From contig CM017558.1 in assembly GCA_007844125.1 (NCBI GenBank), forward strand, positions 46,069,164 to 46,133,163: a stretch of DNA of 64,000 nucleotides. The letters are read 5' to 3'. Below, piece by piece: positions 43,035-54,833 of this stretch. A model generated the notes under the pieces. It was not told the origin of the DNA. It saw only the letters and a list, made by a program, of their open reading frames with translations, and searched no databases. Both the position numbers and the translations under genes were made by a program. Every line of letters begins with the position of its first letter. Within the stretch, counting starts at the first letter, position 1. Source of the stretch: Sinonovacula constricta. Its lineage: Eukaryota > Mollusca > Bivalvia > Cardiida > Solecurtidae.

Positions 43035-44710
43035 TAGCTCACCTGAGCACAACGTGCTCAAGGGGAGCTTTTGTGATACCGCTTCGTCCGTCGTCCTGCG
43101 TCCGTCATTCGTCGTCAACATTTACCTTGTGAACACACTAGAGGCCACAAGTTTTATCAAATCTTCATCAAACTTGGTCAGAATGTTTGTCTGCATGAAA
43201 TCTTGGATGAGTTCATTATTGGGTCACCTGGGGTCAAAAAGTAGGCCACGAGGTCAAATTTTAGGAAAAACTTGTGAACATACTAGAGACCACATTTACA
43301 GCCCAATCTTCACCAAACTTGGTCAGAATGTTTGTTTACATAAAATCTTGGATGAGTTCGTAACTAAGTCACGTGGGGTCAAGAAAGGTCACTAGGTCAA
43401 ATCTTAGAAAAAGCTTGTGAACAAACTAGAGACCACATTTATAGCCCAATCTCCAAAAAACTTGGTCAGGATGATTGTCTGTACGCAATCTTGGATGAGT
43501 TCGTAACTGGGTCACGTGGGGTCAAAAATAAGGTCACTAGGTCAAATCTTAGAAAAAGCTTGTGAACACACTAGAGACCACATTTATAGCCCAATCTTTA
43601 CAAAACTTGGTCAGAATGTTTGTCTGCATGAAATCTTGGATGAGTCCGTAACTGGGTCACGTGGGGTCAAAAAATAGGTCACTAGGTCAAATCTTAGAAT
43701 AAGCTTGTGAACACACTAGAGACCACATTTATAGCCCAATCTTCAGAAAACTTAGTCAGGATGTTTGTCTGCATGAAATCTTGGATGAGTTCATAACTGG
43801 GTCACGTGGGGTCAAAAAGTAGGCCACTAGGTCAAATCTTAAAAAAAGCTTGTGAACACACTAGAGACCACACTTATAGCCCAAACTTCACCAAACTTGG
43901 TCAGAATGTTTGTCTGCATAAAATCTTGGATGAGTCCGTAACTGGGTCACGTGGGTCAAAAAATAGGTCACTAGGACAAATCTTAGAAAAAGCTTGTGAA
44001 CACATTAGAGACCACATTTATAGCCCAATCTTCACCAAACTTGGTCAGGATGATTGTCTGCATGAAATCTTGAATAAGTTCGTAACTGGGTCACGTGGGG
44101 TCAAAAATAGGTCACTAGGTCAAATCTTAGAAAAAGCTTGTGAAACACTAGACCACATTTATTGTCCAATCTTCGCCAAACTTGGTCCGAATGTTTGTCT
44201 GCATGAAATCTTGGATGAGTTCGTAACTGGGTCACGTGGGGTCAAAAAGTAGGTCACTAGGTCAAATCTTGGAAAAAGCGTGTGAACATACTAGAGGCCA
44301 CATTTATAGCCCAATCTTCACCAAACTTGGTCAGAATGTTTGTCTGCATGAAATCTCGGATGAGTTCGTAACTGGGTCACGTGGGGTCAAAAAGTAGGTC
44401 ACAAATTCAAATCTTAGAAAAAGCTTGTGAAAACAATTAAGAGGCTACATTGATGGCCCAGGCTTCACCAAATTTGACCATCATGTTTGCCAGTATGAAA
44501 TCTTACATATGTTTTGAAGTGAGTCATATGAATTCAGTAGGTTACTTGGTAAAATTCTAGAAAATGTTATTAACCCAGTGGCCACACTAATGTCCCAATC
44601 TTCACTAGAGATTTCTAAAGTCAATAACTCTTAATTACTTGATGCCAGATTTGAGCCAACTTAAAGCCTGTGTCATCAGGTGAGCGATTAAGGGCCATCA
44701 TGGCCCTCTT
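43035..44710. mobile_element. Pearl/HINE-like element with 145-bp core repeats
   Basis: The left end has AGCTCACCTGAGCAC. The right end has the inverse TCAGGTGAGC at 44,676-44,685, followed by a GGGCCATCATGGCCC hairpin at about 44,692-44,706. Between them lie about nine units of 144-145 bp, with GGGTCACGTGGGGTC starting near 43,509, 43,654, 43,799, 43,944, 44,088, 44,229 and 44,374. Subterminal inverted repeats, a tandem core and a 3' hairpin are the layout of Helentron-associated elements such as oyster pearl. It is non-coding. Confidence 0.7.
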
Positions 44711-45525
44711 GCTTAGAAATAGAGAAAATAATAAATTTTAAACAAATAACCTATAGTTTTCATAAGTTTTATAAACATATTAAGGATTACAGACTTTGAA
44801 ATGCATGTTAGAAATTGGTAATCGTCTTTACTTTTTCTTGTTAAGCATTCTATAAGACATATAAAAATTAAGTTTAGACAACTTTTACCAGCTTAAACAT
44901 GAGATATGCAAATTTTAAGATTGTACCGCTCGTTTCGGATATGACCTGAAAAGTGACAACTGATGACACAAAATCCTCTATAATTTTGCCAAAAGAATAA
45001 ATAAATTAATTATTTGGATTTATTCTATAAGAAAATAGGCAAAATGGATTTTTTATGAACAACATCCTAAAACGCAAGTGATATTTTTCTGTTTATTTTC
45101 AAATGTGTGATTTTCCAGCTAAAAATTTTGTATAAACAATTATCCCAAGAAACCTATATATAAATTATCTACACTGTATAAGTGACAAAATATAAAAAAG
45201 AATAACTTTTACCACATAGTTATTTCACAACATACTGGTTTATGACTATGGTGTCAAGTTTCAGGGGAGTTAATCAAACACAAATATGTAGAAAATATTT
45301 AGCTTTCTTCACAAACATAAACTTACGCCTTTTTTAAAACTTAAACATTGAAATTATTTGGAAAAAAAAGCTAGAAACTTATTTCCTCTCAAATTTTAAA
45401 TGCTAACAATAACAGGAGTATTGTCAGAGAATGTGACAAATGGTCCCTGATGCAGCTTTGATGCAGGATAATTGGATATAACTAGAAAAAGTCATAAAAT
45501 CAAGAGTTCCTGTGCACTGCATTTA
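44711..45525. other. Gene-free AT-rich stretch
   Basis: Nothing supportable is seen. Confidence 0.4.
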
Positions 45526-45530
45526 GTAAA

Positions 45531-45791
45531 TTACTGTGTACTTTTTTTCTGAAAGAAATAAGCTAAGTTAGGCACTAAAGTATCAAGTGTTCTTTTAGTG
45601 TTTGTAACGCGAGGTTGTCCTTCACTATTTTTAGATGTAAAGGTAGAATGCAGTCCATCTTCTCCATCTTGTGTGTATATTATCCTGAGATGTTCCAGGT
45701 TGAGTCCAGATGATGCTATATGTTCTTCTGTTGGCAGTTTACAGACACTACTGGCTATCAGACATGTCAATGATTGAAGATTTGAGAACAT
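45531..45791 (-). pseudogene. C-terminal exon of the exonuclease gene
   Basis: It starts after ATTTCCAG as MFSNLQSLTCLIASSVCKL and ends in TAG with PNLAYFFQKK. It has no known domain. The intron before it would be only about 38 bp, so the true structure may differ. Confidence 0.4.
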
Positions 45792-45828
45792 CTGGAAATA
45801 ATGTGCATGAATGCTAGAAGAGTTTCAC

Positions 45829-46297
45829 CAAAGTGTGCACATCTTCCACAGCATCATGTGCATTGTACTGAATTCACAAAATATCACGTGCCAGACCTTT
45901 CTGTTTGTAGCTACCTCTGTTAACGTATGTCTTACGAAACAAGGACAATGAATCCACACAACCAGCAACACTGACAAAAAGTCGTCCAACTTGTTAATAT
46001 TTGACACTGCTGACAGAAGGATAGAGAAGTCAAACTTCCTGCTATTGTGTGCCACTAACACAACTTGATCAAACCTTTTCAGCCACTTAACAATTTTGTC
46101 AACAGCACATTGTCTACTAACAGTTTCTACTGTAGCCCAATTTACATACGTAACACCATCTGCCACACTTTTTCCAGTTGTCTGTTGCAAACCATGCAAA
46201 CTAGGTTCCTTTAGCAGCACATACGTGGAAAACTCACTACCACTATCTTCCTTTCTGGCAGCCATCTGTGTTATATATGGCTTTCTTCCATTATGAA
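45829..46297 (-). pseudogene. DEDDh exonuclease exon
   Basis: The acceptor is GCTTTCAG. It reads SEFSTYVLLKEPS, then VVLVAHNSRKFDFSIL (the second motif, His-Asn...Phe-Asp). In a shifted frame it gives NAHDAVEDVHTL (the final His and Asp of DEDDh) near 45,830-45,870. The first acidic motif (Asp-x-Glu) is not in this exon. DEDDh enzymes remove 3' nucleotides; PML has a related domain. The frameshift near 45,950-45,870 suggests inactivity. Confidence 0.6.
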
Positions 46298-46549
46298 CTG
46301 AAAGCATAAATAAAATTCATATCTTAAATAACACACACACACACACAAATCATAATTGTCATCTCAGTCACACAAGTTGTCTATTTACAGATGCTGGTAG
46401 AAAATTATGAGAGGAATTCTTTTTTTTTTACTGAACCATATTAATCGAAGTCCTACAATTTATATTGAAGAGATGTTCAAAAATGTTGTAAACAAAGCCA
46501 ATAAACCATGTCTTTGATTTAAAAACTCAATGTATACTAATATACTTAC

Positions 46550-46685
46550 TGAGATCTGATTTTCTCAATAGACTTCCCTGCCTGTCTCTCCATCTTTTTC
46601 AGATTGGCGTTGCTAATAGTTGGAATGTTAAGTGCCGCTAACATGTGGTTTACTTTTTGTGGACCTCCCAGACTGTCAATCATAG
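46550..46685 (-). pseudogene. Mutator-like N-terminal exon
   Basis: A 136-bp exon reads MIDSLGGPQKVNHMLAALNI and NLKKMERQAGKSIEKI, bounded by TTTTACAG and GTAAGTAT. The GGPxxVNxxLAALNI pattern recurs in many invertebrate transposon-related proteins. Confidence 0.55.
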
Positions 46686-47560
46686 CTGTAAAAGAAAAGA
46701 ACTGATAAGCTTGGACTAACAATTCTGTTTTATTTGTAAGCATAACAGTAAAAAAGACTGGGTGGTTGATGCTGTACATCTCTAAAACAATATTTTATTG
46801 TTAAATTAATTGGCACAATAGTGTTTGGCTGGTCCAGAAGATTGTGAAAAAAGTAAGAGGACCTACTCACCACTGAAGTCCAGTTGTACAAGTGAATTCA
46901 ATGTATACATGTCAAAAAATATTGTATACCAATGCAAACATGTTTATTTTGTTTTAACAAAACTAACTCACATATTGGTACGAAATGTTTTGGGTACTAA
47001 ACTGGAGTTTTATTTCAATGGCAAGGTATAAAAAAATCAATAACTAACATAACCAATTGGATTGCAGATGCTCTATGCATCTGTTATGCAAATCAATTCT
47101 TACCTGTTCCAAGCTTTGTGTTCAAGGCAAAACTTCATCTGACCATCTTTCCATATGCCACAGTGTTCACGTGTCCACAGTCCCTATTTAAACATTTCAT
47201 ATATAAATAACCCCCAATGCTTTCTTTAGTTCCCCAATGACACAGTGGAACCGGCCTGAGTCTACATAAAGTACAAAATTTTAAGTCCGTCAACCAACAG
47301 GGAGAATTCGACCATTCTGCGTCCTATTTTCCAACTTTTATTCTCCTTGGGCGAACTTTCAATGTCCACATAATTACAAACACGGTCACTCACAATATAA
47401 GTATGATCTTGTTTTTCATTAATTTCCTTTTTGACAGTGCTTTTGGGACATGATTTGCTCAATCGACCGCGGCGGTCACGTCTTTTCGACTCTATTTTTG
47501 CAAACCGGATGTCGCGATCACGTGGTATTTTACTATAGTCACATGGTCGGTAACATGGTG

Positions 47561-48247
47561 TTCCGGGGTTCTACGAAATTACACGGAAAATTACGAATTT
47601 CCAGAGTCCGTAGTCTTTTATACAAAGAACAACTTCACATATAACAATAATTCTGCCTAATCGCTATAGTTTTATATAAAAAGAACGTCATTTACCGAAA
47701 TAGGACCCGTACGTTAGGAATGTGTAAATCGCGGAACTTCCGGAATTCGGAACGCCTTGTTCATTTTCCCCCGACCATTATCTAGCTAGAACGAAAATGT
47801 CCGAGGACATCCGCTCGCATGTTCAAAATTTTTCAGCATTCCATATATAGGCGGCGCGCTCCAGCGCGTCGCCAACAATGATTTAGCTCAGAATAGGGTC
47901 GGTATGTATATAACTCTTTTGCAGACGAGTATCTCTAAAAATAGGTGTACTCCTTTCAAAGATATTCGTACAAACGAAGGAAATCATGTAGGAAACAATC
48001 TTATAAATATTACGCTGCTGTTCTGCATTAAAACATGTACCAATGTTAGTATATCCATCTAACACAGTTACATGTTTAATGCTATACCTTGTCCATGTGG
48101 ATTTATAAATATCGCTATATGGTATATAGAACACGATCCATTGCCATCAATGCACAGTGTTTGAACAAACATGGCAACTAGCCAAACTTCGTTTAGCCAC
48201 ATGAATATTACACGTCCTTGAACCGCCATGATAAGGAGATGTTGGCG
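47561..48247. other. Gene-free stretch
   Basis: A locally GC-richer patch (about 47,830-47,880, with GGCGGCGCGCTCCAGCGCG) could be promoter-like for the gene above. No other feature is seen. Confidence 0.35.
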
Positions 48248-49163
48248 CACTAGCGGATCCAGGGTGGTGGGGGTGACTATACATTTATTAACGTTATAGA
48301 ATAGCACGTTTAAACGTGTAAATACTTATATTTCTTATTTATAAACATATTACTACCAATGAAATACAAGATAGAATAGTGAAACAAAAATAGATCTGGT
48401 TTCAAATATATCTCGACACCACATTGTGGATTCAGTTCAGGTAGGTGTTCACTATGTCACTAATTATTTCCGTATTTTAACATTCCACTGCGTCTTATCG
48501 TAATTCCTCAATTTAAACTTGCCGCTTTTTTAGTTTTACCGTGATGGCATGCGTGACTTGGACAACATCTTCCAAGAAATCAAATTGAGGACAAAGCGAT
48601 GACAAAACAGTGAACAAGAAACTTAACTATCCTTGAAACATTAAGTCAAGCGTGTAAACCCACGAATTTAAACATAACAAAGATATTAACTGCATAGTTA
48701 CTTACGTCCATAACAGCAGCCAGCTGCGAACACTCAAACTCGTTTCTGTGATTTATTAAAAATTCTCTCAGCACGATGGGACAGCTGCGTTAAAACACAC
48801 TGATGCAACAGCTCTGTCACCGTGACATCAAACTGAACATTGGTCAAATCATTGACAGTTGTGCAAGAAAATATCCTCGGCGAATGCTTCTCATAGACCC
48901 GTTGTCGGTATAAAAATATTACTTGTCTTTATTTTGCAGTTCTGAAACCAAAATTGCTTATGTTTGCCCACCATGCAATTATTATTAATGAATAAAATCG
49001 AAATTTTGAACATTCAAAACGTCTCTCAAATAAAGCAAAACAACAAGCAAAGTATGAAAATAAATTATTTTAGCAAGCATTTATCAATGTAGGTAGCTCT
49101 GGTTGACAAAACATGATTAAAGATTCACGCCCCAACTAACCAGAAACCCTGGATCCGCCACTG
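48248..49163. mobile_element. hAT-like non-autonomous element
   Basis: The ends CACTAGCGGATCCAGGG (48,248-48,264) and, inverted, CAGTGGCGGATCCAGGG (49,147-49,163) match at 15 of 17 positions and have hAT-style CAGTG-type termini. The flanks TGGCGCA and TGGCGTA are near-duplicates if the boundary is moved by two bases, so an imperfect 7-8-bp target duplication is possible. There is no transposase. On the minus strand at about 48,706-48,775 a short open stretch ends EFECSQLAAVMD before GTAAGT, perhaps a captured exon. Confidence 0.5.
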
Positions 49164-49758
49164 TGGCGTAACCCGATAATCACTTTATTATATTACACGT
49201 TACTGTGTACTGAAAAACATAATTACATAAGATGGACAGTCATGTTAAAGAGGAAGAGCACAGTTAAGTGTACGTAGTCGTCATAATGCATAATTTAGGA
49301 GTCACGTTGACATGGGAGAATTAAGAGAATACCACGAAACTCAATTGAACCTAGCATAAAGTAAAGTACAGCATATACATTGATGGCTGTTTAATCGCTG
49401 GTGAGAATGTAGTTGTAATTTTGGTCGTATAGAGGTGTCATGAATCTAAAGGAATGGAACCACAGGATCTTAATGGCGTAGTGGTGTTGTAAGCATAAAT
49501 TCATCTGTAGTATACACACACGCTAATTATACACAGAAGATGCACTGGGCCTAAACGAAAGAATTAACATTTAGAAGTATAGATTGATTACTTGTATTTC
49601 GTTTACTCGGTCACCTTGTAGGTTCGTGACCCGGGAAGACCTTTAATGTAATAAGGTTTACATGGAATTATTTTTCCGTCAGGACATATATTTGGAAGTC
49701 AATATATATTTGCATAAAAGTTTTAGGCAAAATCGAAAGAAGTCAAATAAACAAGCTT
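49164..49758. other. Gene-free stretch
   Basis: Nothing supportable is seen. Confidence 0.4.
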
Positions 49759-49760
49759 AC

Positions 49761-49817
49761 CTTATACTGTGGTAGGTTGCCGTCAACAACTTTCAAATAA
49801 ATGTTGTTCGCTGCCAT
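49761..49817 (-). CDS. Candidate 5' coding exon (possibly of copy A)
   Basis: ATG at 49,815-49,817 opens exactly 19 codons, MAANNIYLKVVDGNLPQYK, followed by the strong donor AAG/GTAAGC. Phase 0 would suit the macro exons of copy A, which lack a start. The distance to the next known exon (36,290) is 13.5 kb and at least one macro exon would still be missing. The link to copy A is therefore inference; it may instead begin another gene. Confidence 0.4.
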
Positions 49818-49930
49818 TACTGCTATAGTGAAATTCCATCAGAAATACACACACTATCCGTTAAAATACATATCTCTGATAAAGTGTAAACAGGTACAAG
49901 GTCACACCTTAAAATGTCACATTTATATCT

Positions 49931-49942
49931 ACTTTCGTTTTC
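49931..49942. promoter_or_regulatory. ISRE/IRF-like site
   Basis: ACTTTCGTTTTC (reverse GAAAACGAAAGT) fits the interferon-stimulated response element core GAAANNGAAA, 114-125 bp upstream of the ATG at 49,817. The same 12-mer occurs at 58,646-58,657. Eight fixed bases are expected about twice by chance in a window this size, so this is suggestive only. Confidence 0.3.
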
Positions 49943-49949
49943 GACGAAA

Positions 49950-52900
49950 CAGAAGCTTTATCGATCGCTATTTACACTAGTTAGTGTCAGGTAGAATACA
50001 ATGTTACTTCCGAAAATACACAAAATATACATGCACAATCTACATGAAATGCATTTGTCAATTATGACGATTACAGTGAATGTGATATTCATCTTGTCGT
50101 TAATCGCATCGGATATTCATATTGATATCATCAAACATGCAAAGAACAGTTTTTATAAAGGTATTGTCTGCCAGTTTATCGTTGTTTTTGGTCATTTAAA
50201 AAATTTCACAAACTGATAATGTAATGTAAACTTGTTAAAATGTGTAAAACAACTAGATCGTCGCGGCAAATGCTGTGTAATTGTGATGGCCGTTTATAAA
50301 TGCTCTTTATTTAACTTGGACACATGTGAATTATCTCGATCGTTTTTGCTGAAAGCCTTCCATGAAGTTACCTGTCACCGTGCTAGATGATACTTGTAAT
50401 AAATATACAAACACCACATAAAAACCGGTTTTTAGGCAGTCAAAGACACACTATTATTAGATATTTACTAAACATCACGCACACTTACGGTGATTCAAAC
50501 CTTGATATTAATCTTCTTTATTTTGGCAATTTGACCCAATAACAGACGTTGCGATTGTGTCATTCATTGTTATTAGCGGAGATCATTGGGACGGACGCAT
50601 GGAAGACGGAAAACAATACATATAACCTTTGTAATGCATTGCTTTAACATAATCATAATATGAAAGAATAATAAACACTTCGTATGTAAAATAAGCCATT
50701 CTGCTGTAAACAATATACAAAATATCAAGGAACGCAAAAGCCAAAAACAAACAAAAAATCGTTTCTGTTTGCACTTGAAAATATTTATATATTATATGTC
50801 AAAACATTGGTTTAGTAAGTCTGCAACAAAGGATCCTGCTATTCTTGGCACGGAGATTTAACGGTCATAAAAGACTTCGGAAAAAAATCTGTAATCGGTC
50901 CAATGGTAATTTTGTTGTAAGAAAAACGGTGGCAATAATAAATAAAATGGCCAGCTGATTTTCTTTATTTTATTACATGTACTTAGAACAACAGTGATTG
51001 ACACAGTTATTCACATTTAACAGTAATTAATATTATATGTTAACTGGTTTAAAGGTACATTCAATTAACATTTTATACATATTCCAGAGTTTTAGGTCGC
51101 ATTCCGGTGACTAGTTAATGCCATGTCAGCATTGACACTGACATTTTAATTCGGTTTAAGCATTTATACTCGTTTCAGTGCATGCGTTTGTTAAATGTCA
51201 TGAGAAGGAACAATATATTCAGTAAGTTTTGTCCCCTCATTTTAGGTGATATTGTTGTAGCTGATATTATATCGATTTGATATCAATTACTTCACTATTT
51301 TCTCTTACCGCTCATAAAGTGACATTACTGTAAGCTTTTATTCCACTTTCGTACCTCCCGTTTTGTAGGTATTTGACCTAGTAGTGGTTCAGGTTTTGAA
51401 CTTTTTAAACTTTTGAGAATGGTTGAGACTTACTTCAACGTGTTTGAGCACTATCTTGGGGAGCAAATTGACAATAACATTTAAAAAATTGTTACATTAA
51501 GTTTATAAAAATACCTACCTAGAATATTGTTAACTTAAGGAATACTATGTAATTGCTTTGTTTAAAAAGGTGGTAAGATGGAAGTTAAATTACCTGGCAC
51601 GTGAGCACACCGATACTGAGACACTAGATATTATCTAGCTAACGACTGTGACGAGCTAAGCCGAACGACGAGGCCCGCCTCAAATATATACATATTCAAG
51701 TGGAGTGTATGCGGACTGAAATAGATTTTAAGAAATTGAAGTTTTAATGGTACCTGAACTTTTTCGGCGTAGCCGTTTGAAGTGCAGATGTGTTCATAAT
51801 TGCATTTTACGCGACAGTTGTGTGTTCTGCGAGGAGTGTTTCAAAGAATCCAAAAATGTTGTCGTAAAAGAAAGTTTAAATGAATAAGTAAGCATTATCC
51901 TTATGATTTCCTACCACTCAGGTTGTGTTTGTCGTGTTCTTTTTCCTTACAAACTATTGGATTTGGGTATGTATAACTTCTTTTGATTACGATGATATTT
52001 TACAGATTTGTACAGATAAACAACCATACAGCAAGATGAATGTACAATATTACATCCACACAATTATCTCATAGTAAAAATCCTTATGAACTTTTATAGA
52101 CAATGTGACTTTAACTATAAATAATTGCAAAAATGTTATTGTGGTTATATGTGATTAGAGGTTATATTTAGACAATGATTTAAATGAAGTTTTAAGACGC
52201 TTTTTGCGTATGCGTCACCGCTTGGCATTTTTATAAGTCGTATTCAGGTTTTTCACAGTTGGAAATTGATTGAGAAAACGGTTAGGGACGGCTTTGATAG
52301 AGCTTAGTTAAACTGGACTAAGCTGGTAACTGTTAGTGTTATTATAAGTGATCGTCTCAGTGTTTGTTACTTTTGTACTTAACTAGCATGCGTCTACCTG
52401 TGTTCAGTACATTGTCAGTTTTAATGAACATTGCACTAGGACATATTTTGTAATTGGGATAAAAAAAAAAATGAAAAGAAAGAATTAGATTTTATTAGTT
52501 ATTAATAATTTATGTAAACTATTTGGATTTTAATATTATTTATTATTTGATTTTATTTTTTAAAAAAATGACAAAATTAAATGAATTACAATGACTAACA
52601 AATGTAAACGACAATCATATTTTATAGTGTATAAGTATAAGTGTGTTTTAAAATTATATATTATATCATATCACATATTTTAATTAAGAATATTTGCTGC
52701 AAAGTTTACGATTGTTACCGAAAATGATTGCTTCTAATATTTTTATGTGCAACAGTCGTGCTTTTTGTATGAATAATAAGGAATGTTTAAACAATTGTTT
52801 GATATAAGACATGAGACTCATTAACTGTACTCACTTTTTCTTTTGTTTCTTTTTATGGGTAGATGATTTGCAAAGAAACTTTTGATTAATTTAAATCCGT

Positions 52901-54554
52901 GTATAACTATTATGTCTCTAAAAACATAAAGAAGGTATTATAAGACAAGTGTCGTTGTAAGTAATCAATAGTTAGAACACTAATGACAGTTGCCTACAAG
53001 AGGGAAAAACAAATAGACGTAACCAGGGCGATAACCTTTTCTTCATATATGGATGCAAGAGTGTTTCCCGTTCCCTGGAAGTCGTAACCTTATTTCATGT
53101 TTGCTTGCTGGCTGTGAAGCCAATTGTACTGATACTGTCATGTAAGTACAGCGTTAAATTGTTGATTTAGTTTAATTGTTCTGTGATTTAGGAGGAAAAC
53201 AAAATTAAGTTAAAAACAAATGACTGATAGAAGTTTTGTAAAGTATCCGTCATGTACTAGGAGGTAATTATTAGCTAATATAATTCGTTTAAGTACAGAC
53301 ACAACAAGGCAATCGGAGAACTATACAGTTAATAATCATTGATTTCACTCTTTTGCATATTGCATGTTTCCTTAGAATATCATAAAACAAACTAAATAAC
53401 ATAAAACAATTTACTATTACAAAAACAAAATTTTCTCATAACTGCCACAATGTTGCTAAGTGTATGTCACACCTGACTTTTGTTAAAATATGCTTGTTCA
53501 CTTTGTTCTGTTTATATATAAAGATTTGTTAACCGGGATCGTAAGTTGTCGACTTTTTCGGAGTTTAAATGTGACGATTCGCACGGGTGGGAGGTTCCGA
53601 AGCGTCAAGACGTTGCATTTACAAATCACAAAACACGGATATGGATAATAACTTAAAGTATATAATATTCTAAGAATTTGTTTTATTACAAACTGATTCT
53701 TTTACATAAATGTCAAATTTATATTTTTTCATTTGTAAGGTAAAATTAATACAGATTTTGTCAAAGTATTATAAATTTACAGTTTCTTCTTAGTAATAAA
53801 AATATAACACAGAATAACAATAGTTCAACACATAGATTTCTACCTCGAGTTCACTGCGGACTTACAAATGTACACCGGGGTAATCTTTTAACAGGACTGA
53901 ACTCTACTGCCGTTGGCGCCGTTATGTAACACGCAAGCCTTTTAAGTTATATAGGTACAAAAATATGTGTCAAATCATACTTTCAGTGAATGAAAGAAAA
54001 TGGCAAGTGTTGCTTATGTGTTCTTATTCTGTTGTCAAAGCATGCAGCAAGAGTGCTAGAATAAACTGTCAAAATAGATAATCCAATCGAAAAAAAAGTT
54101 ATCATCGTATACTGATACTGAAAAATATGATTGGAGGAAATAGACTGTTTTTTATTTAGCAACAAAATAATACACGATTACACCTTAATCACGTACGCGT
54201 ATACTTAAACCGATAATAATCTCAAAGAGTAATTCTTAAATCTCTTAAAGATTACACCTGTACCTTCTGACAGAAAACCTAAATGGAATACTGACTGGTT
54301 ATGTATGATATTTAAGACCATACAATCTTACTGTTGTTCGTTTCAAAGGTTAAGGTCGACACCCTGCATAACTTTGTGACAAAGAACCAAAGTGTTAATA
54401 ACACTACATGTATGTTCATTGTTCAATATTGACCGTAGATGTCTCTAACATTTTCCATCTACCGTACCAAACAATAATGCGGACTATTTTAATATACCAT
54501 GATTTTTTCAATAAACACATGTATCTAGCTTTATTATATAAATAAACAATCCTT
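49950..54554. other. Gene-free AT-rich stretch
   Basis: No exon, repeat array or mobile element is supportable. Frames at 50,001-50,216, 50,583-50,774 and 53,983-54,165 show no motif. Slightly GC-richer patches at about 51,600-51,700 and 53,530-53,640 could be regulatory. Confidence 0.4.
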
Positions 54555-54833
54555 TCAGAACGACTTAATATTGTAGCAGAGTCCACAGCCCAGGCACATC
54601 TCCTCGCCAGTGGGCACGTGTTCAATCCCTAGTGGACACGCCCCTGTCAACTGGACAGCATTCGGACCTGCCGGACACCGTGGCAACTGAGATTTGTCCA
54701 AAGATCTAAACACAAATGGGTTGCTATGGCAGACATGACAAAAGTGTGTAGTTCCAAAACAGAAGTAGACAGCCACTGAACAGCAATACCGACACTTGTA
54801 CTCGATGAACTCCTCTTTGTGGATGGGACACAC
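54555..54833 (-). CDS. Copy B exon 8: tandem-cysteine domain, C-terminus
   Basis: The acceptor is TTTTAAG/GTG. It carries [14 protein letters not shown], keeping the esterifying Cys, then a CH pair with the relay His. The next loop is one residue longer than in copy A (SNPF). It ends [13 protein letters not shown] and a stop. Confidence 0.85.
   Translation of the reverse strand: MCPIHKEEFIEYKCRYCCSVAVYFCFGTTHFCHVCHSNPFVFRSLDKSQLPRCPAGPNAVQLTGACPLGIEHVPTGEEMCLGCGLCYNIKSF

Larger units (their letters stand above)
45531..47560 (-). pseudogene. Mutator-like transposase N-terminus with DEDDh exonuclease, spliced and partial
   Basis: Coding pieces lie in order on the minus strand. An N-terminal region (47,105-47,560) has SWKIGRRMVEFSLLV, then in another frame CTLC and GGYLYMKCLNRDCGH zinc-ligand pairs. 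A second exon (46,550-46,685) reads MIDSLGGPQKVNHMLAALNI. A third (45,829-46,297) holds an exonuclease domain. A last exon (45,531-45,791) follows. Splice sites are good (for example TTTTACAG/C and CA/GTAAGT). The transposase catalytic core is absent, so this is a deleted copy or a host-recruited fragment. The family assignment is from memory of similar invertebrate proteins. Confidence 0.5.
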
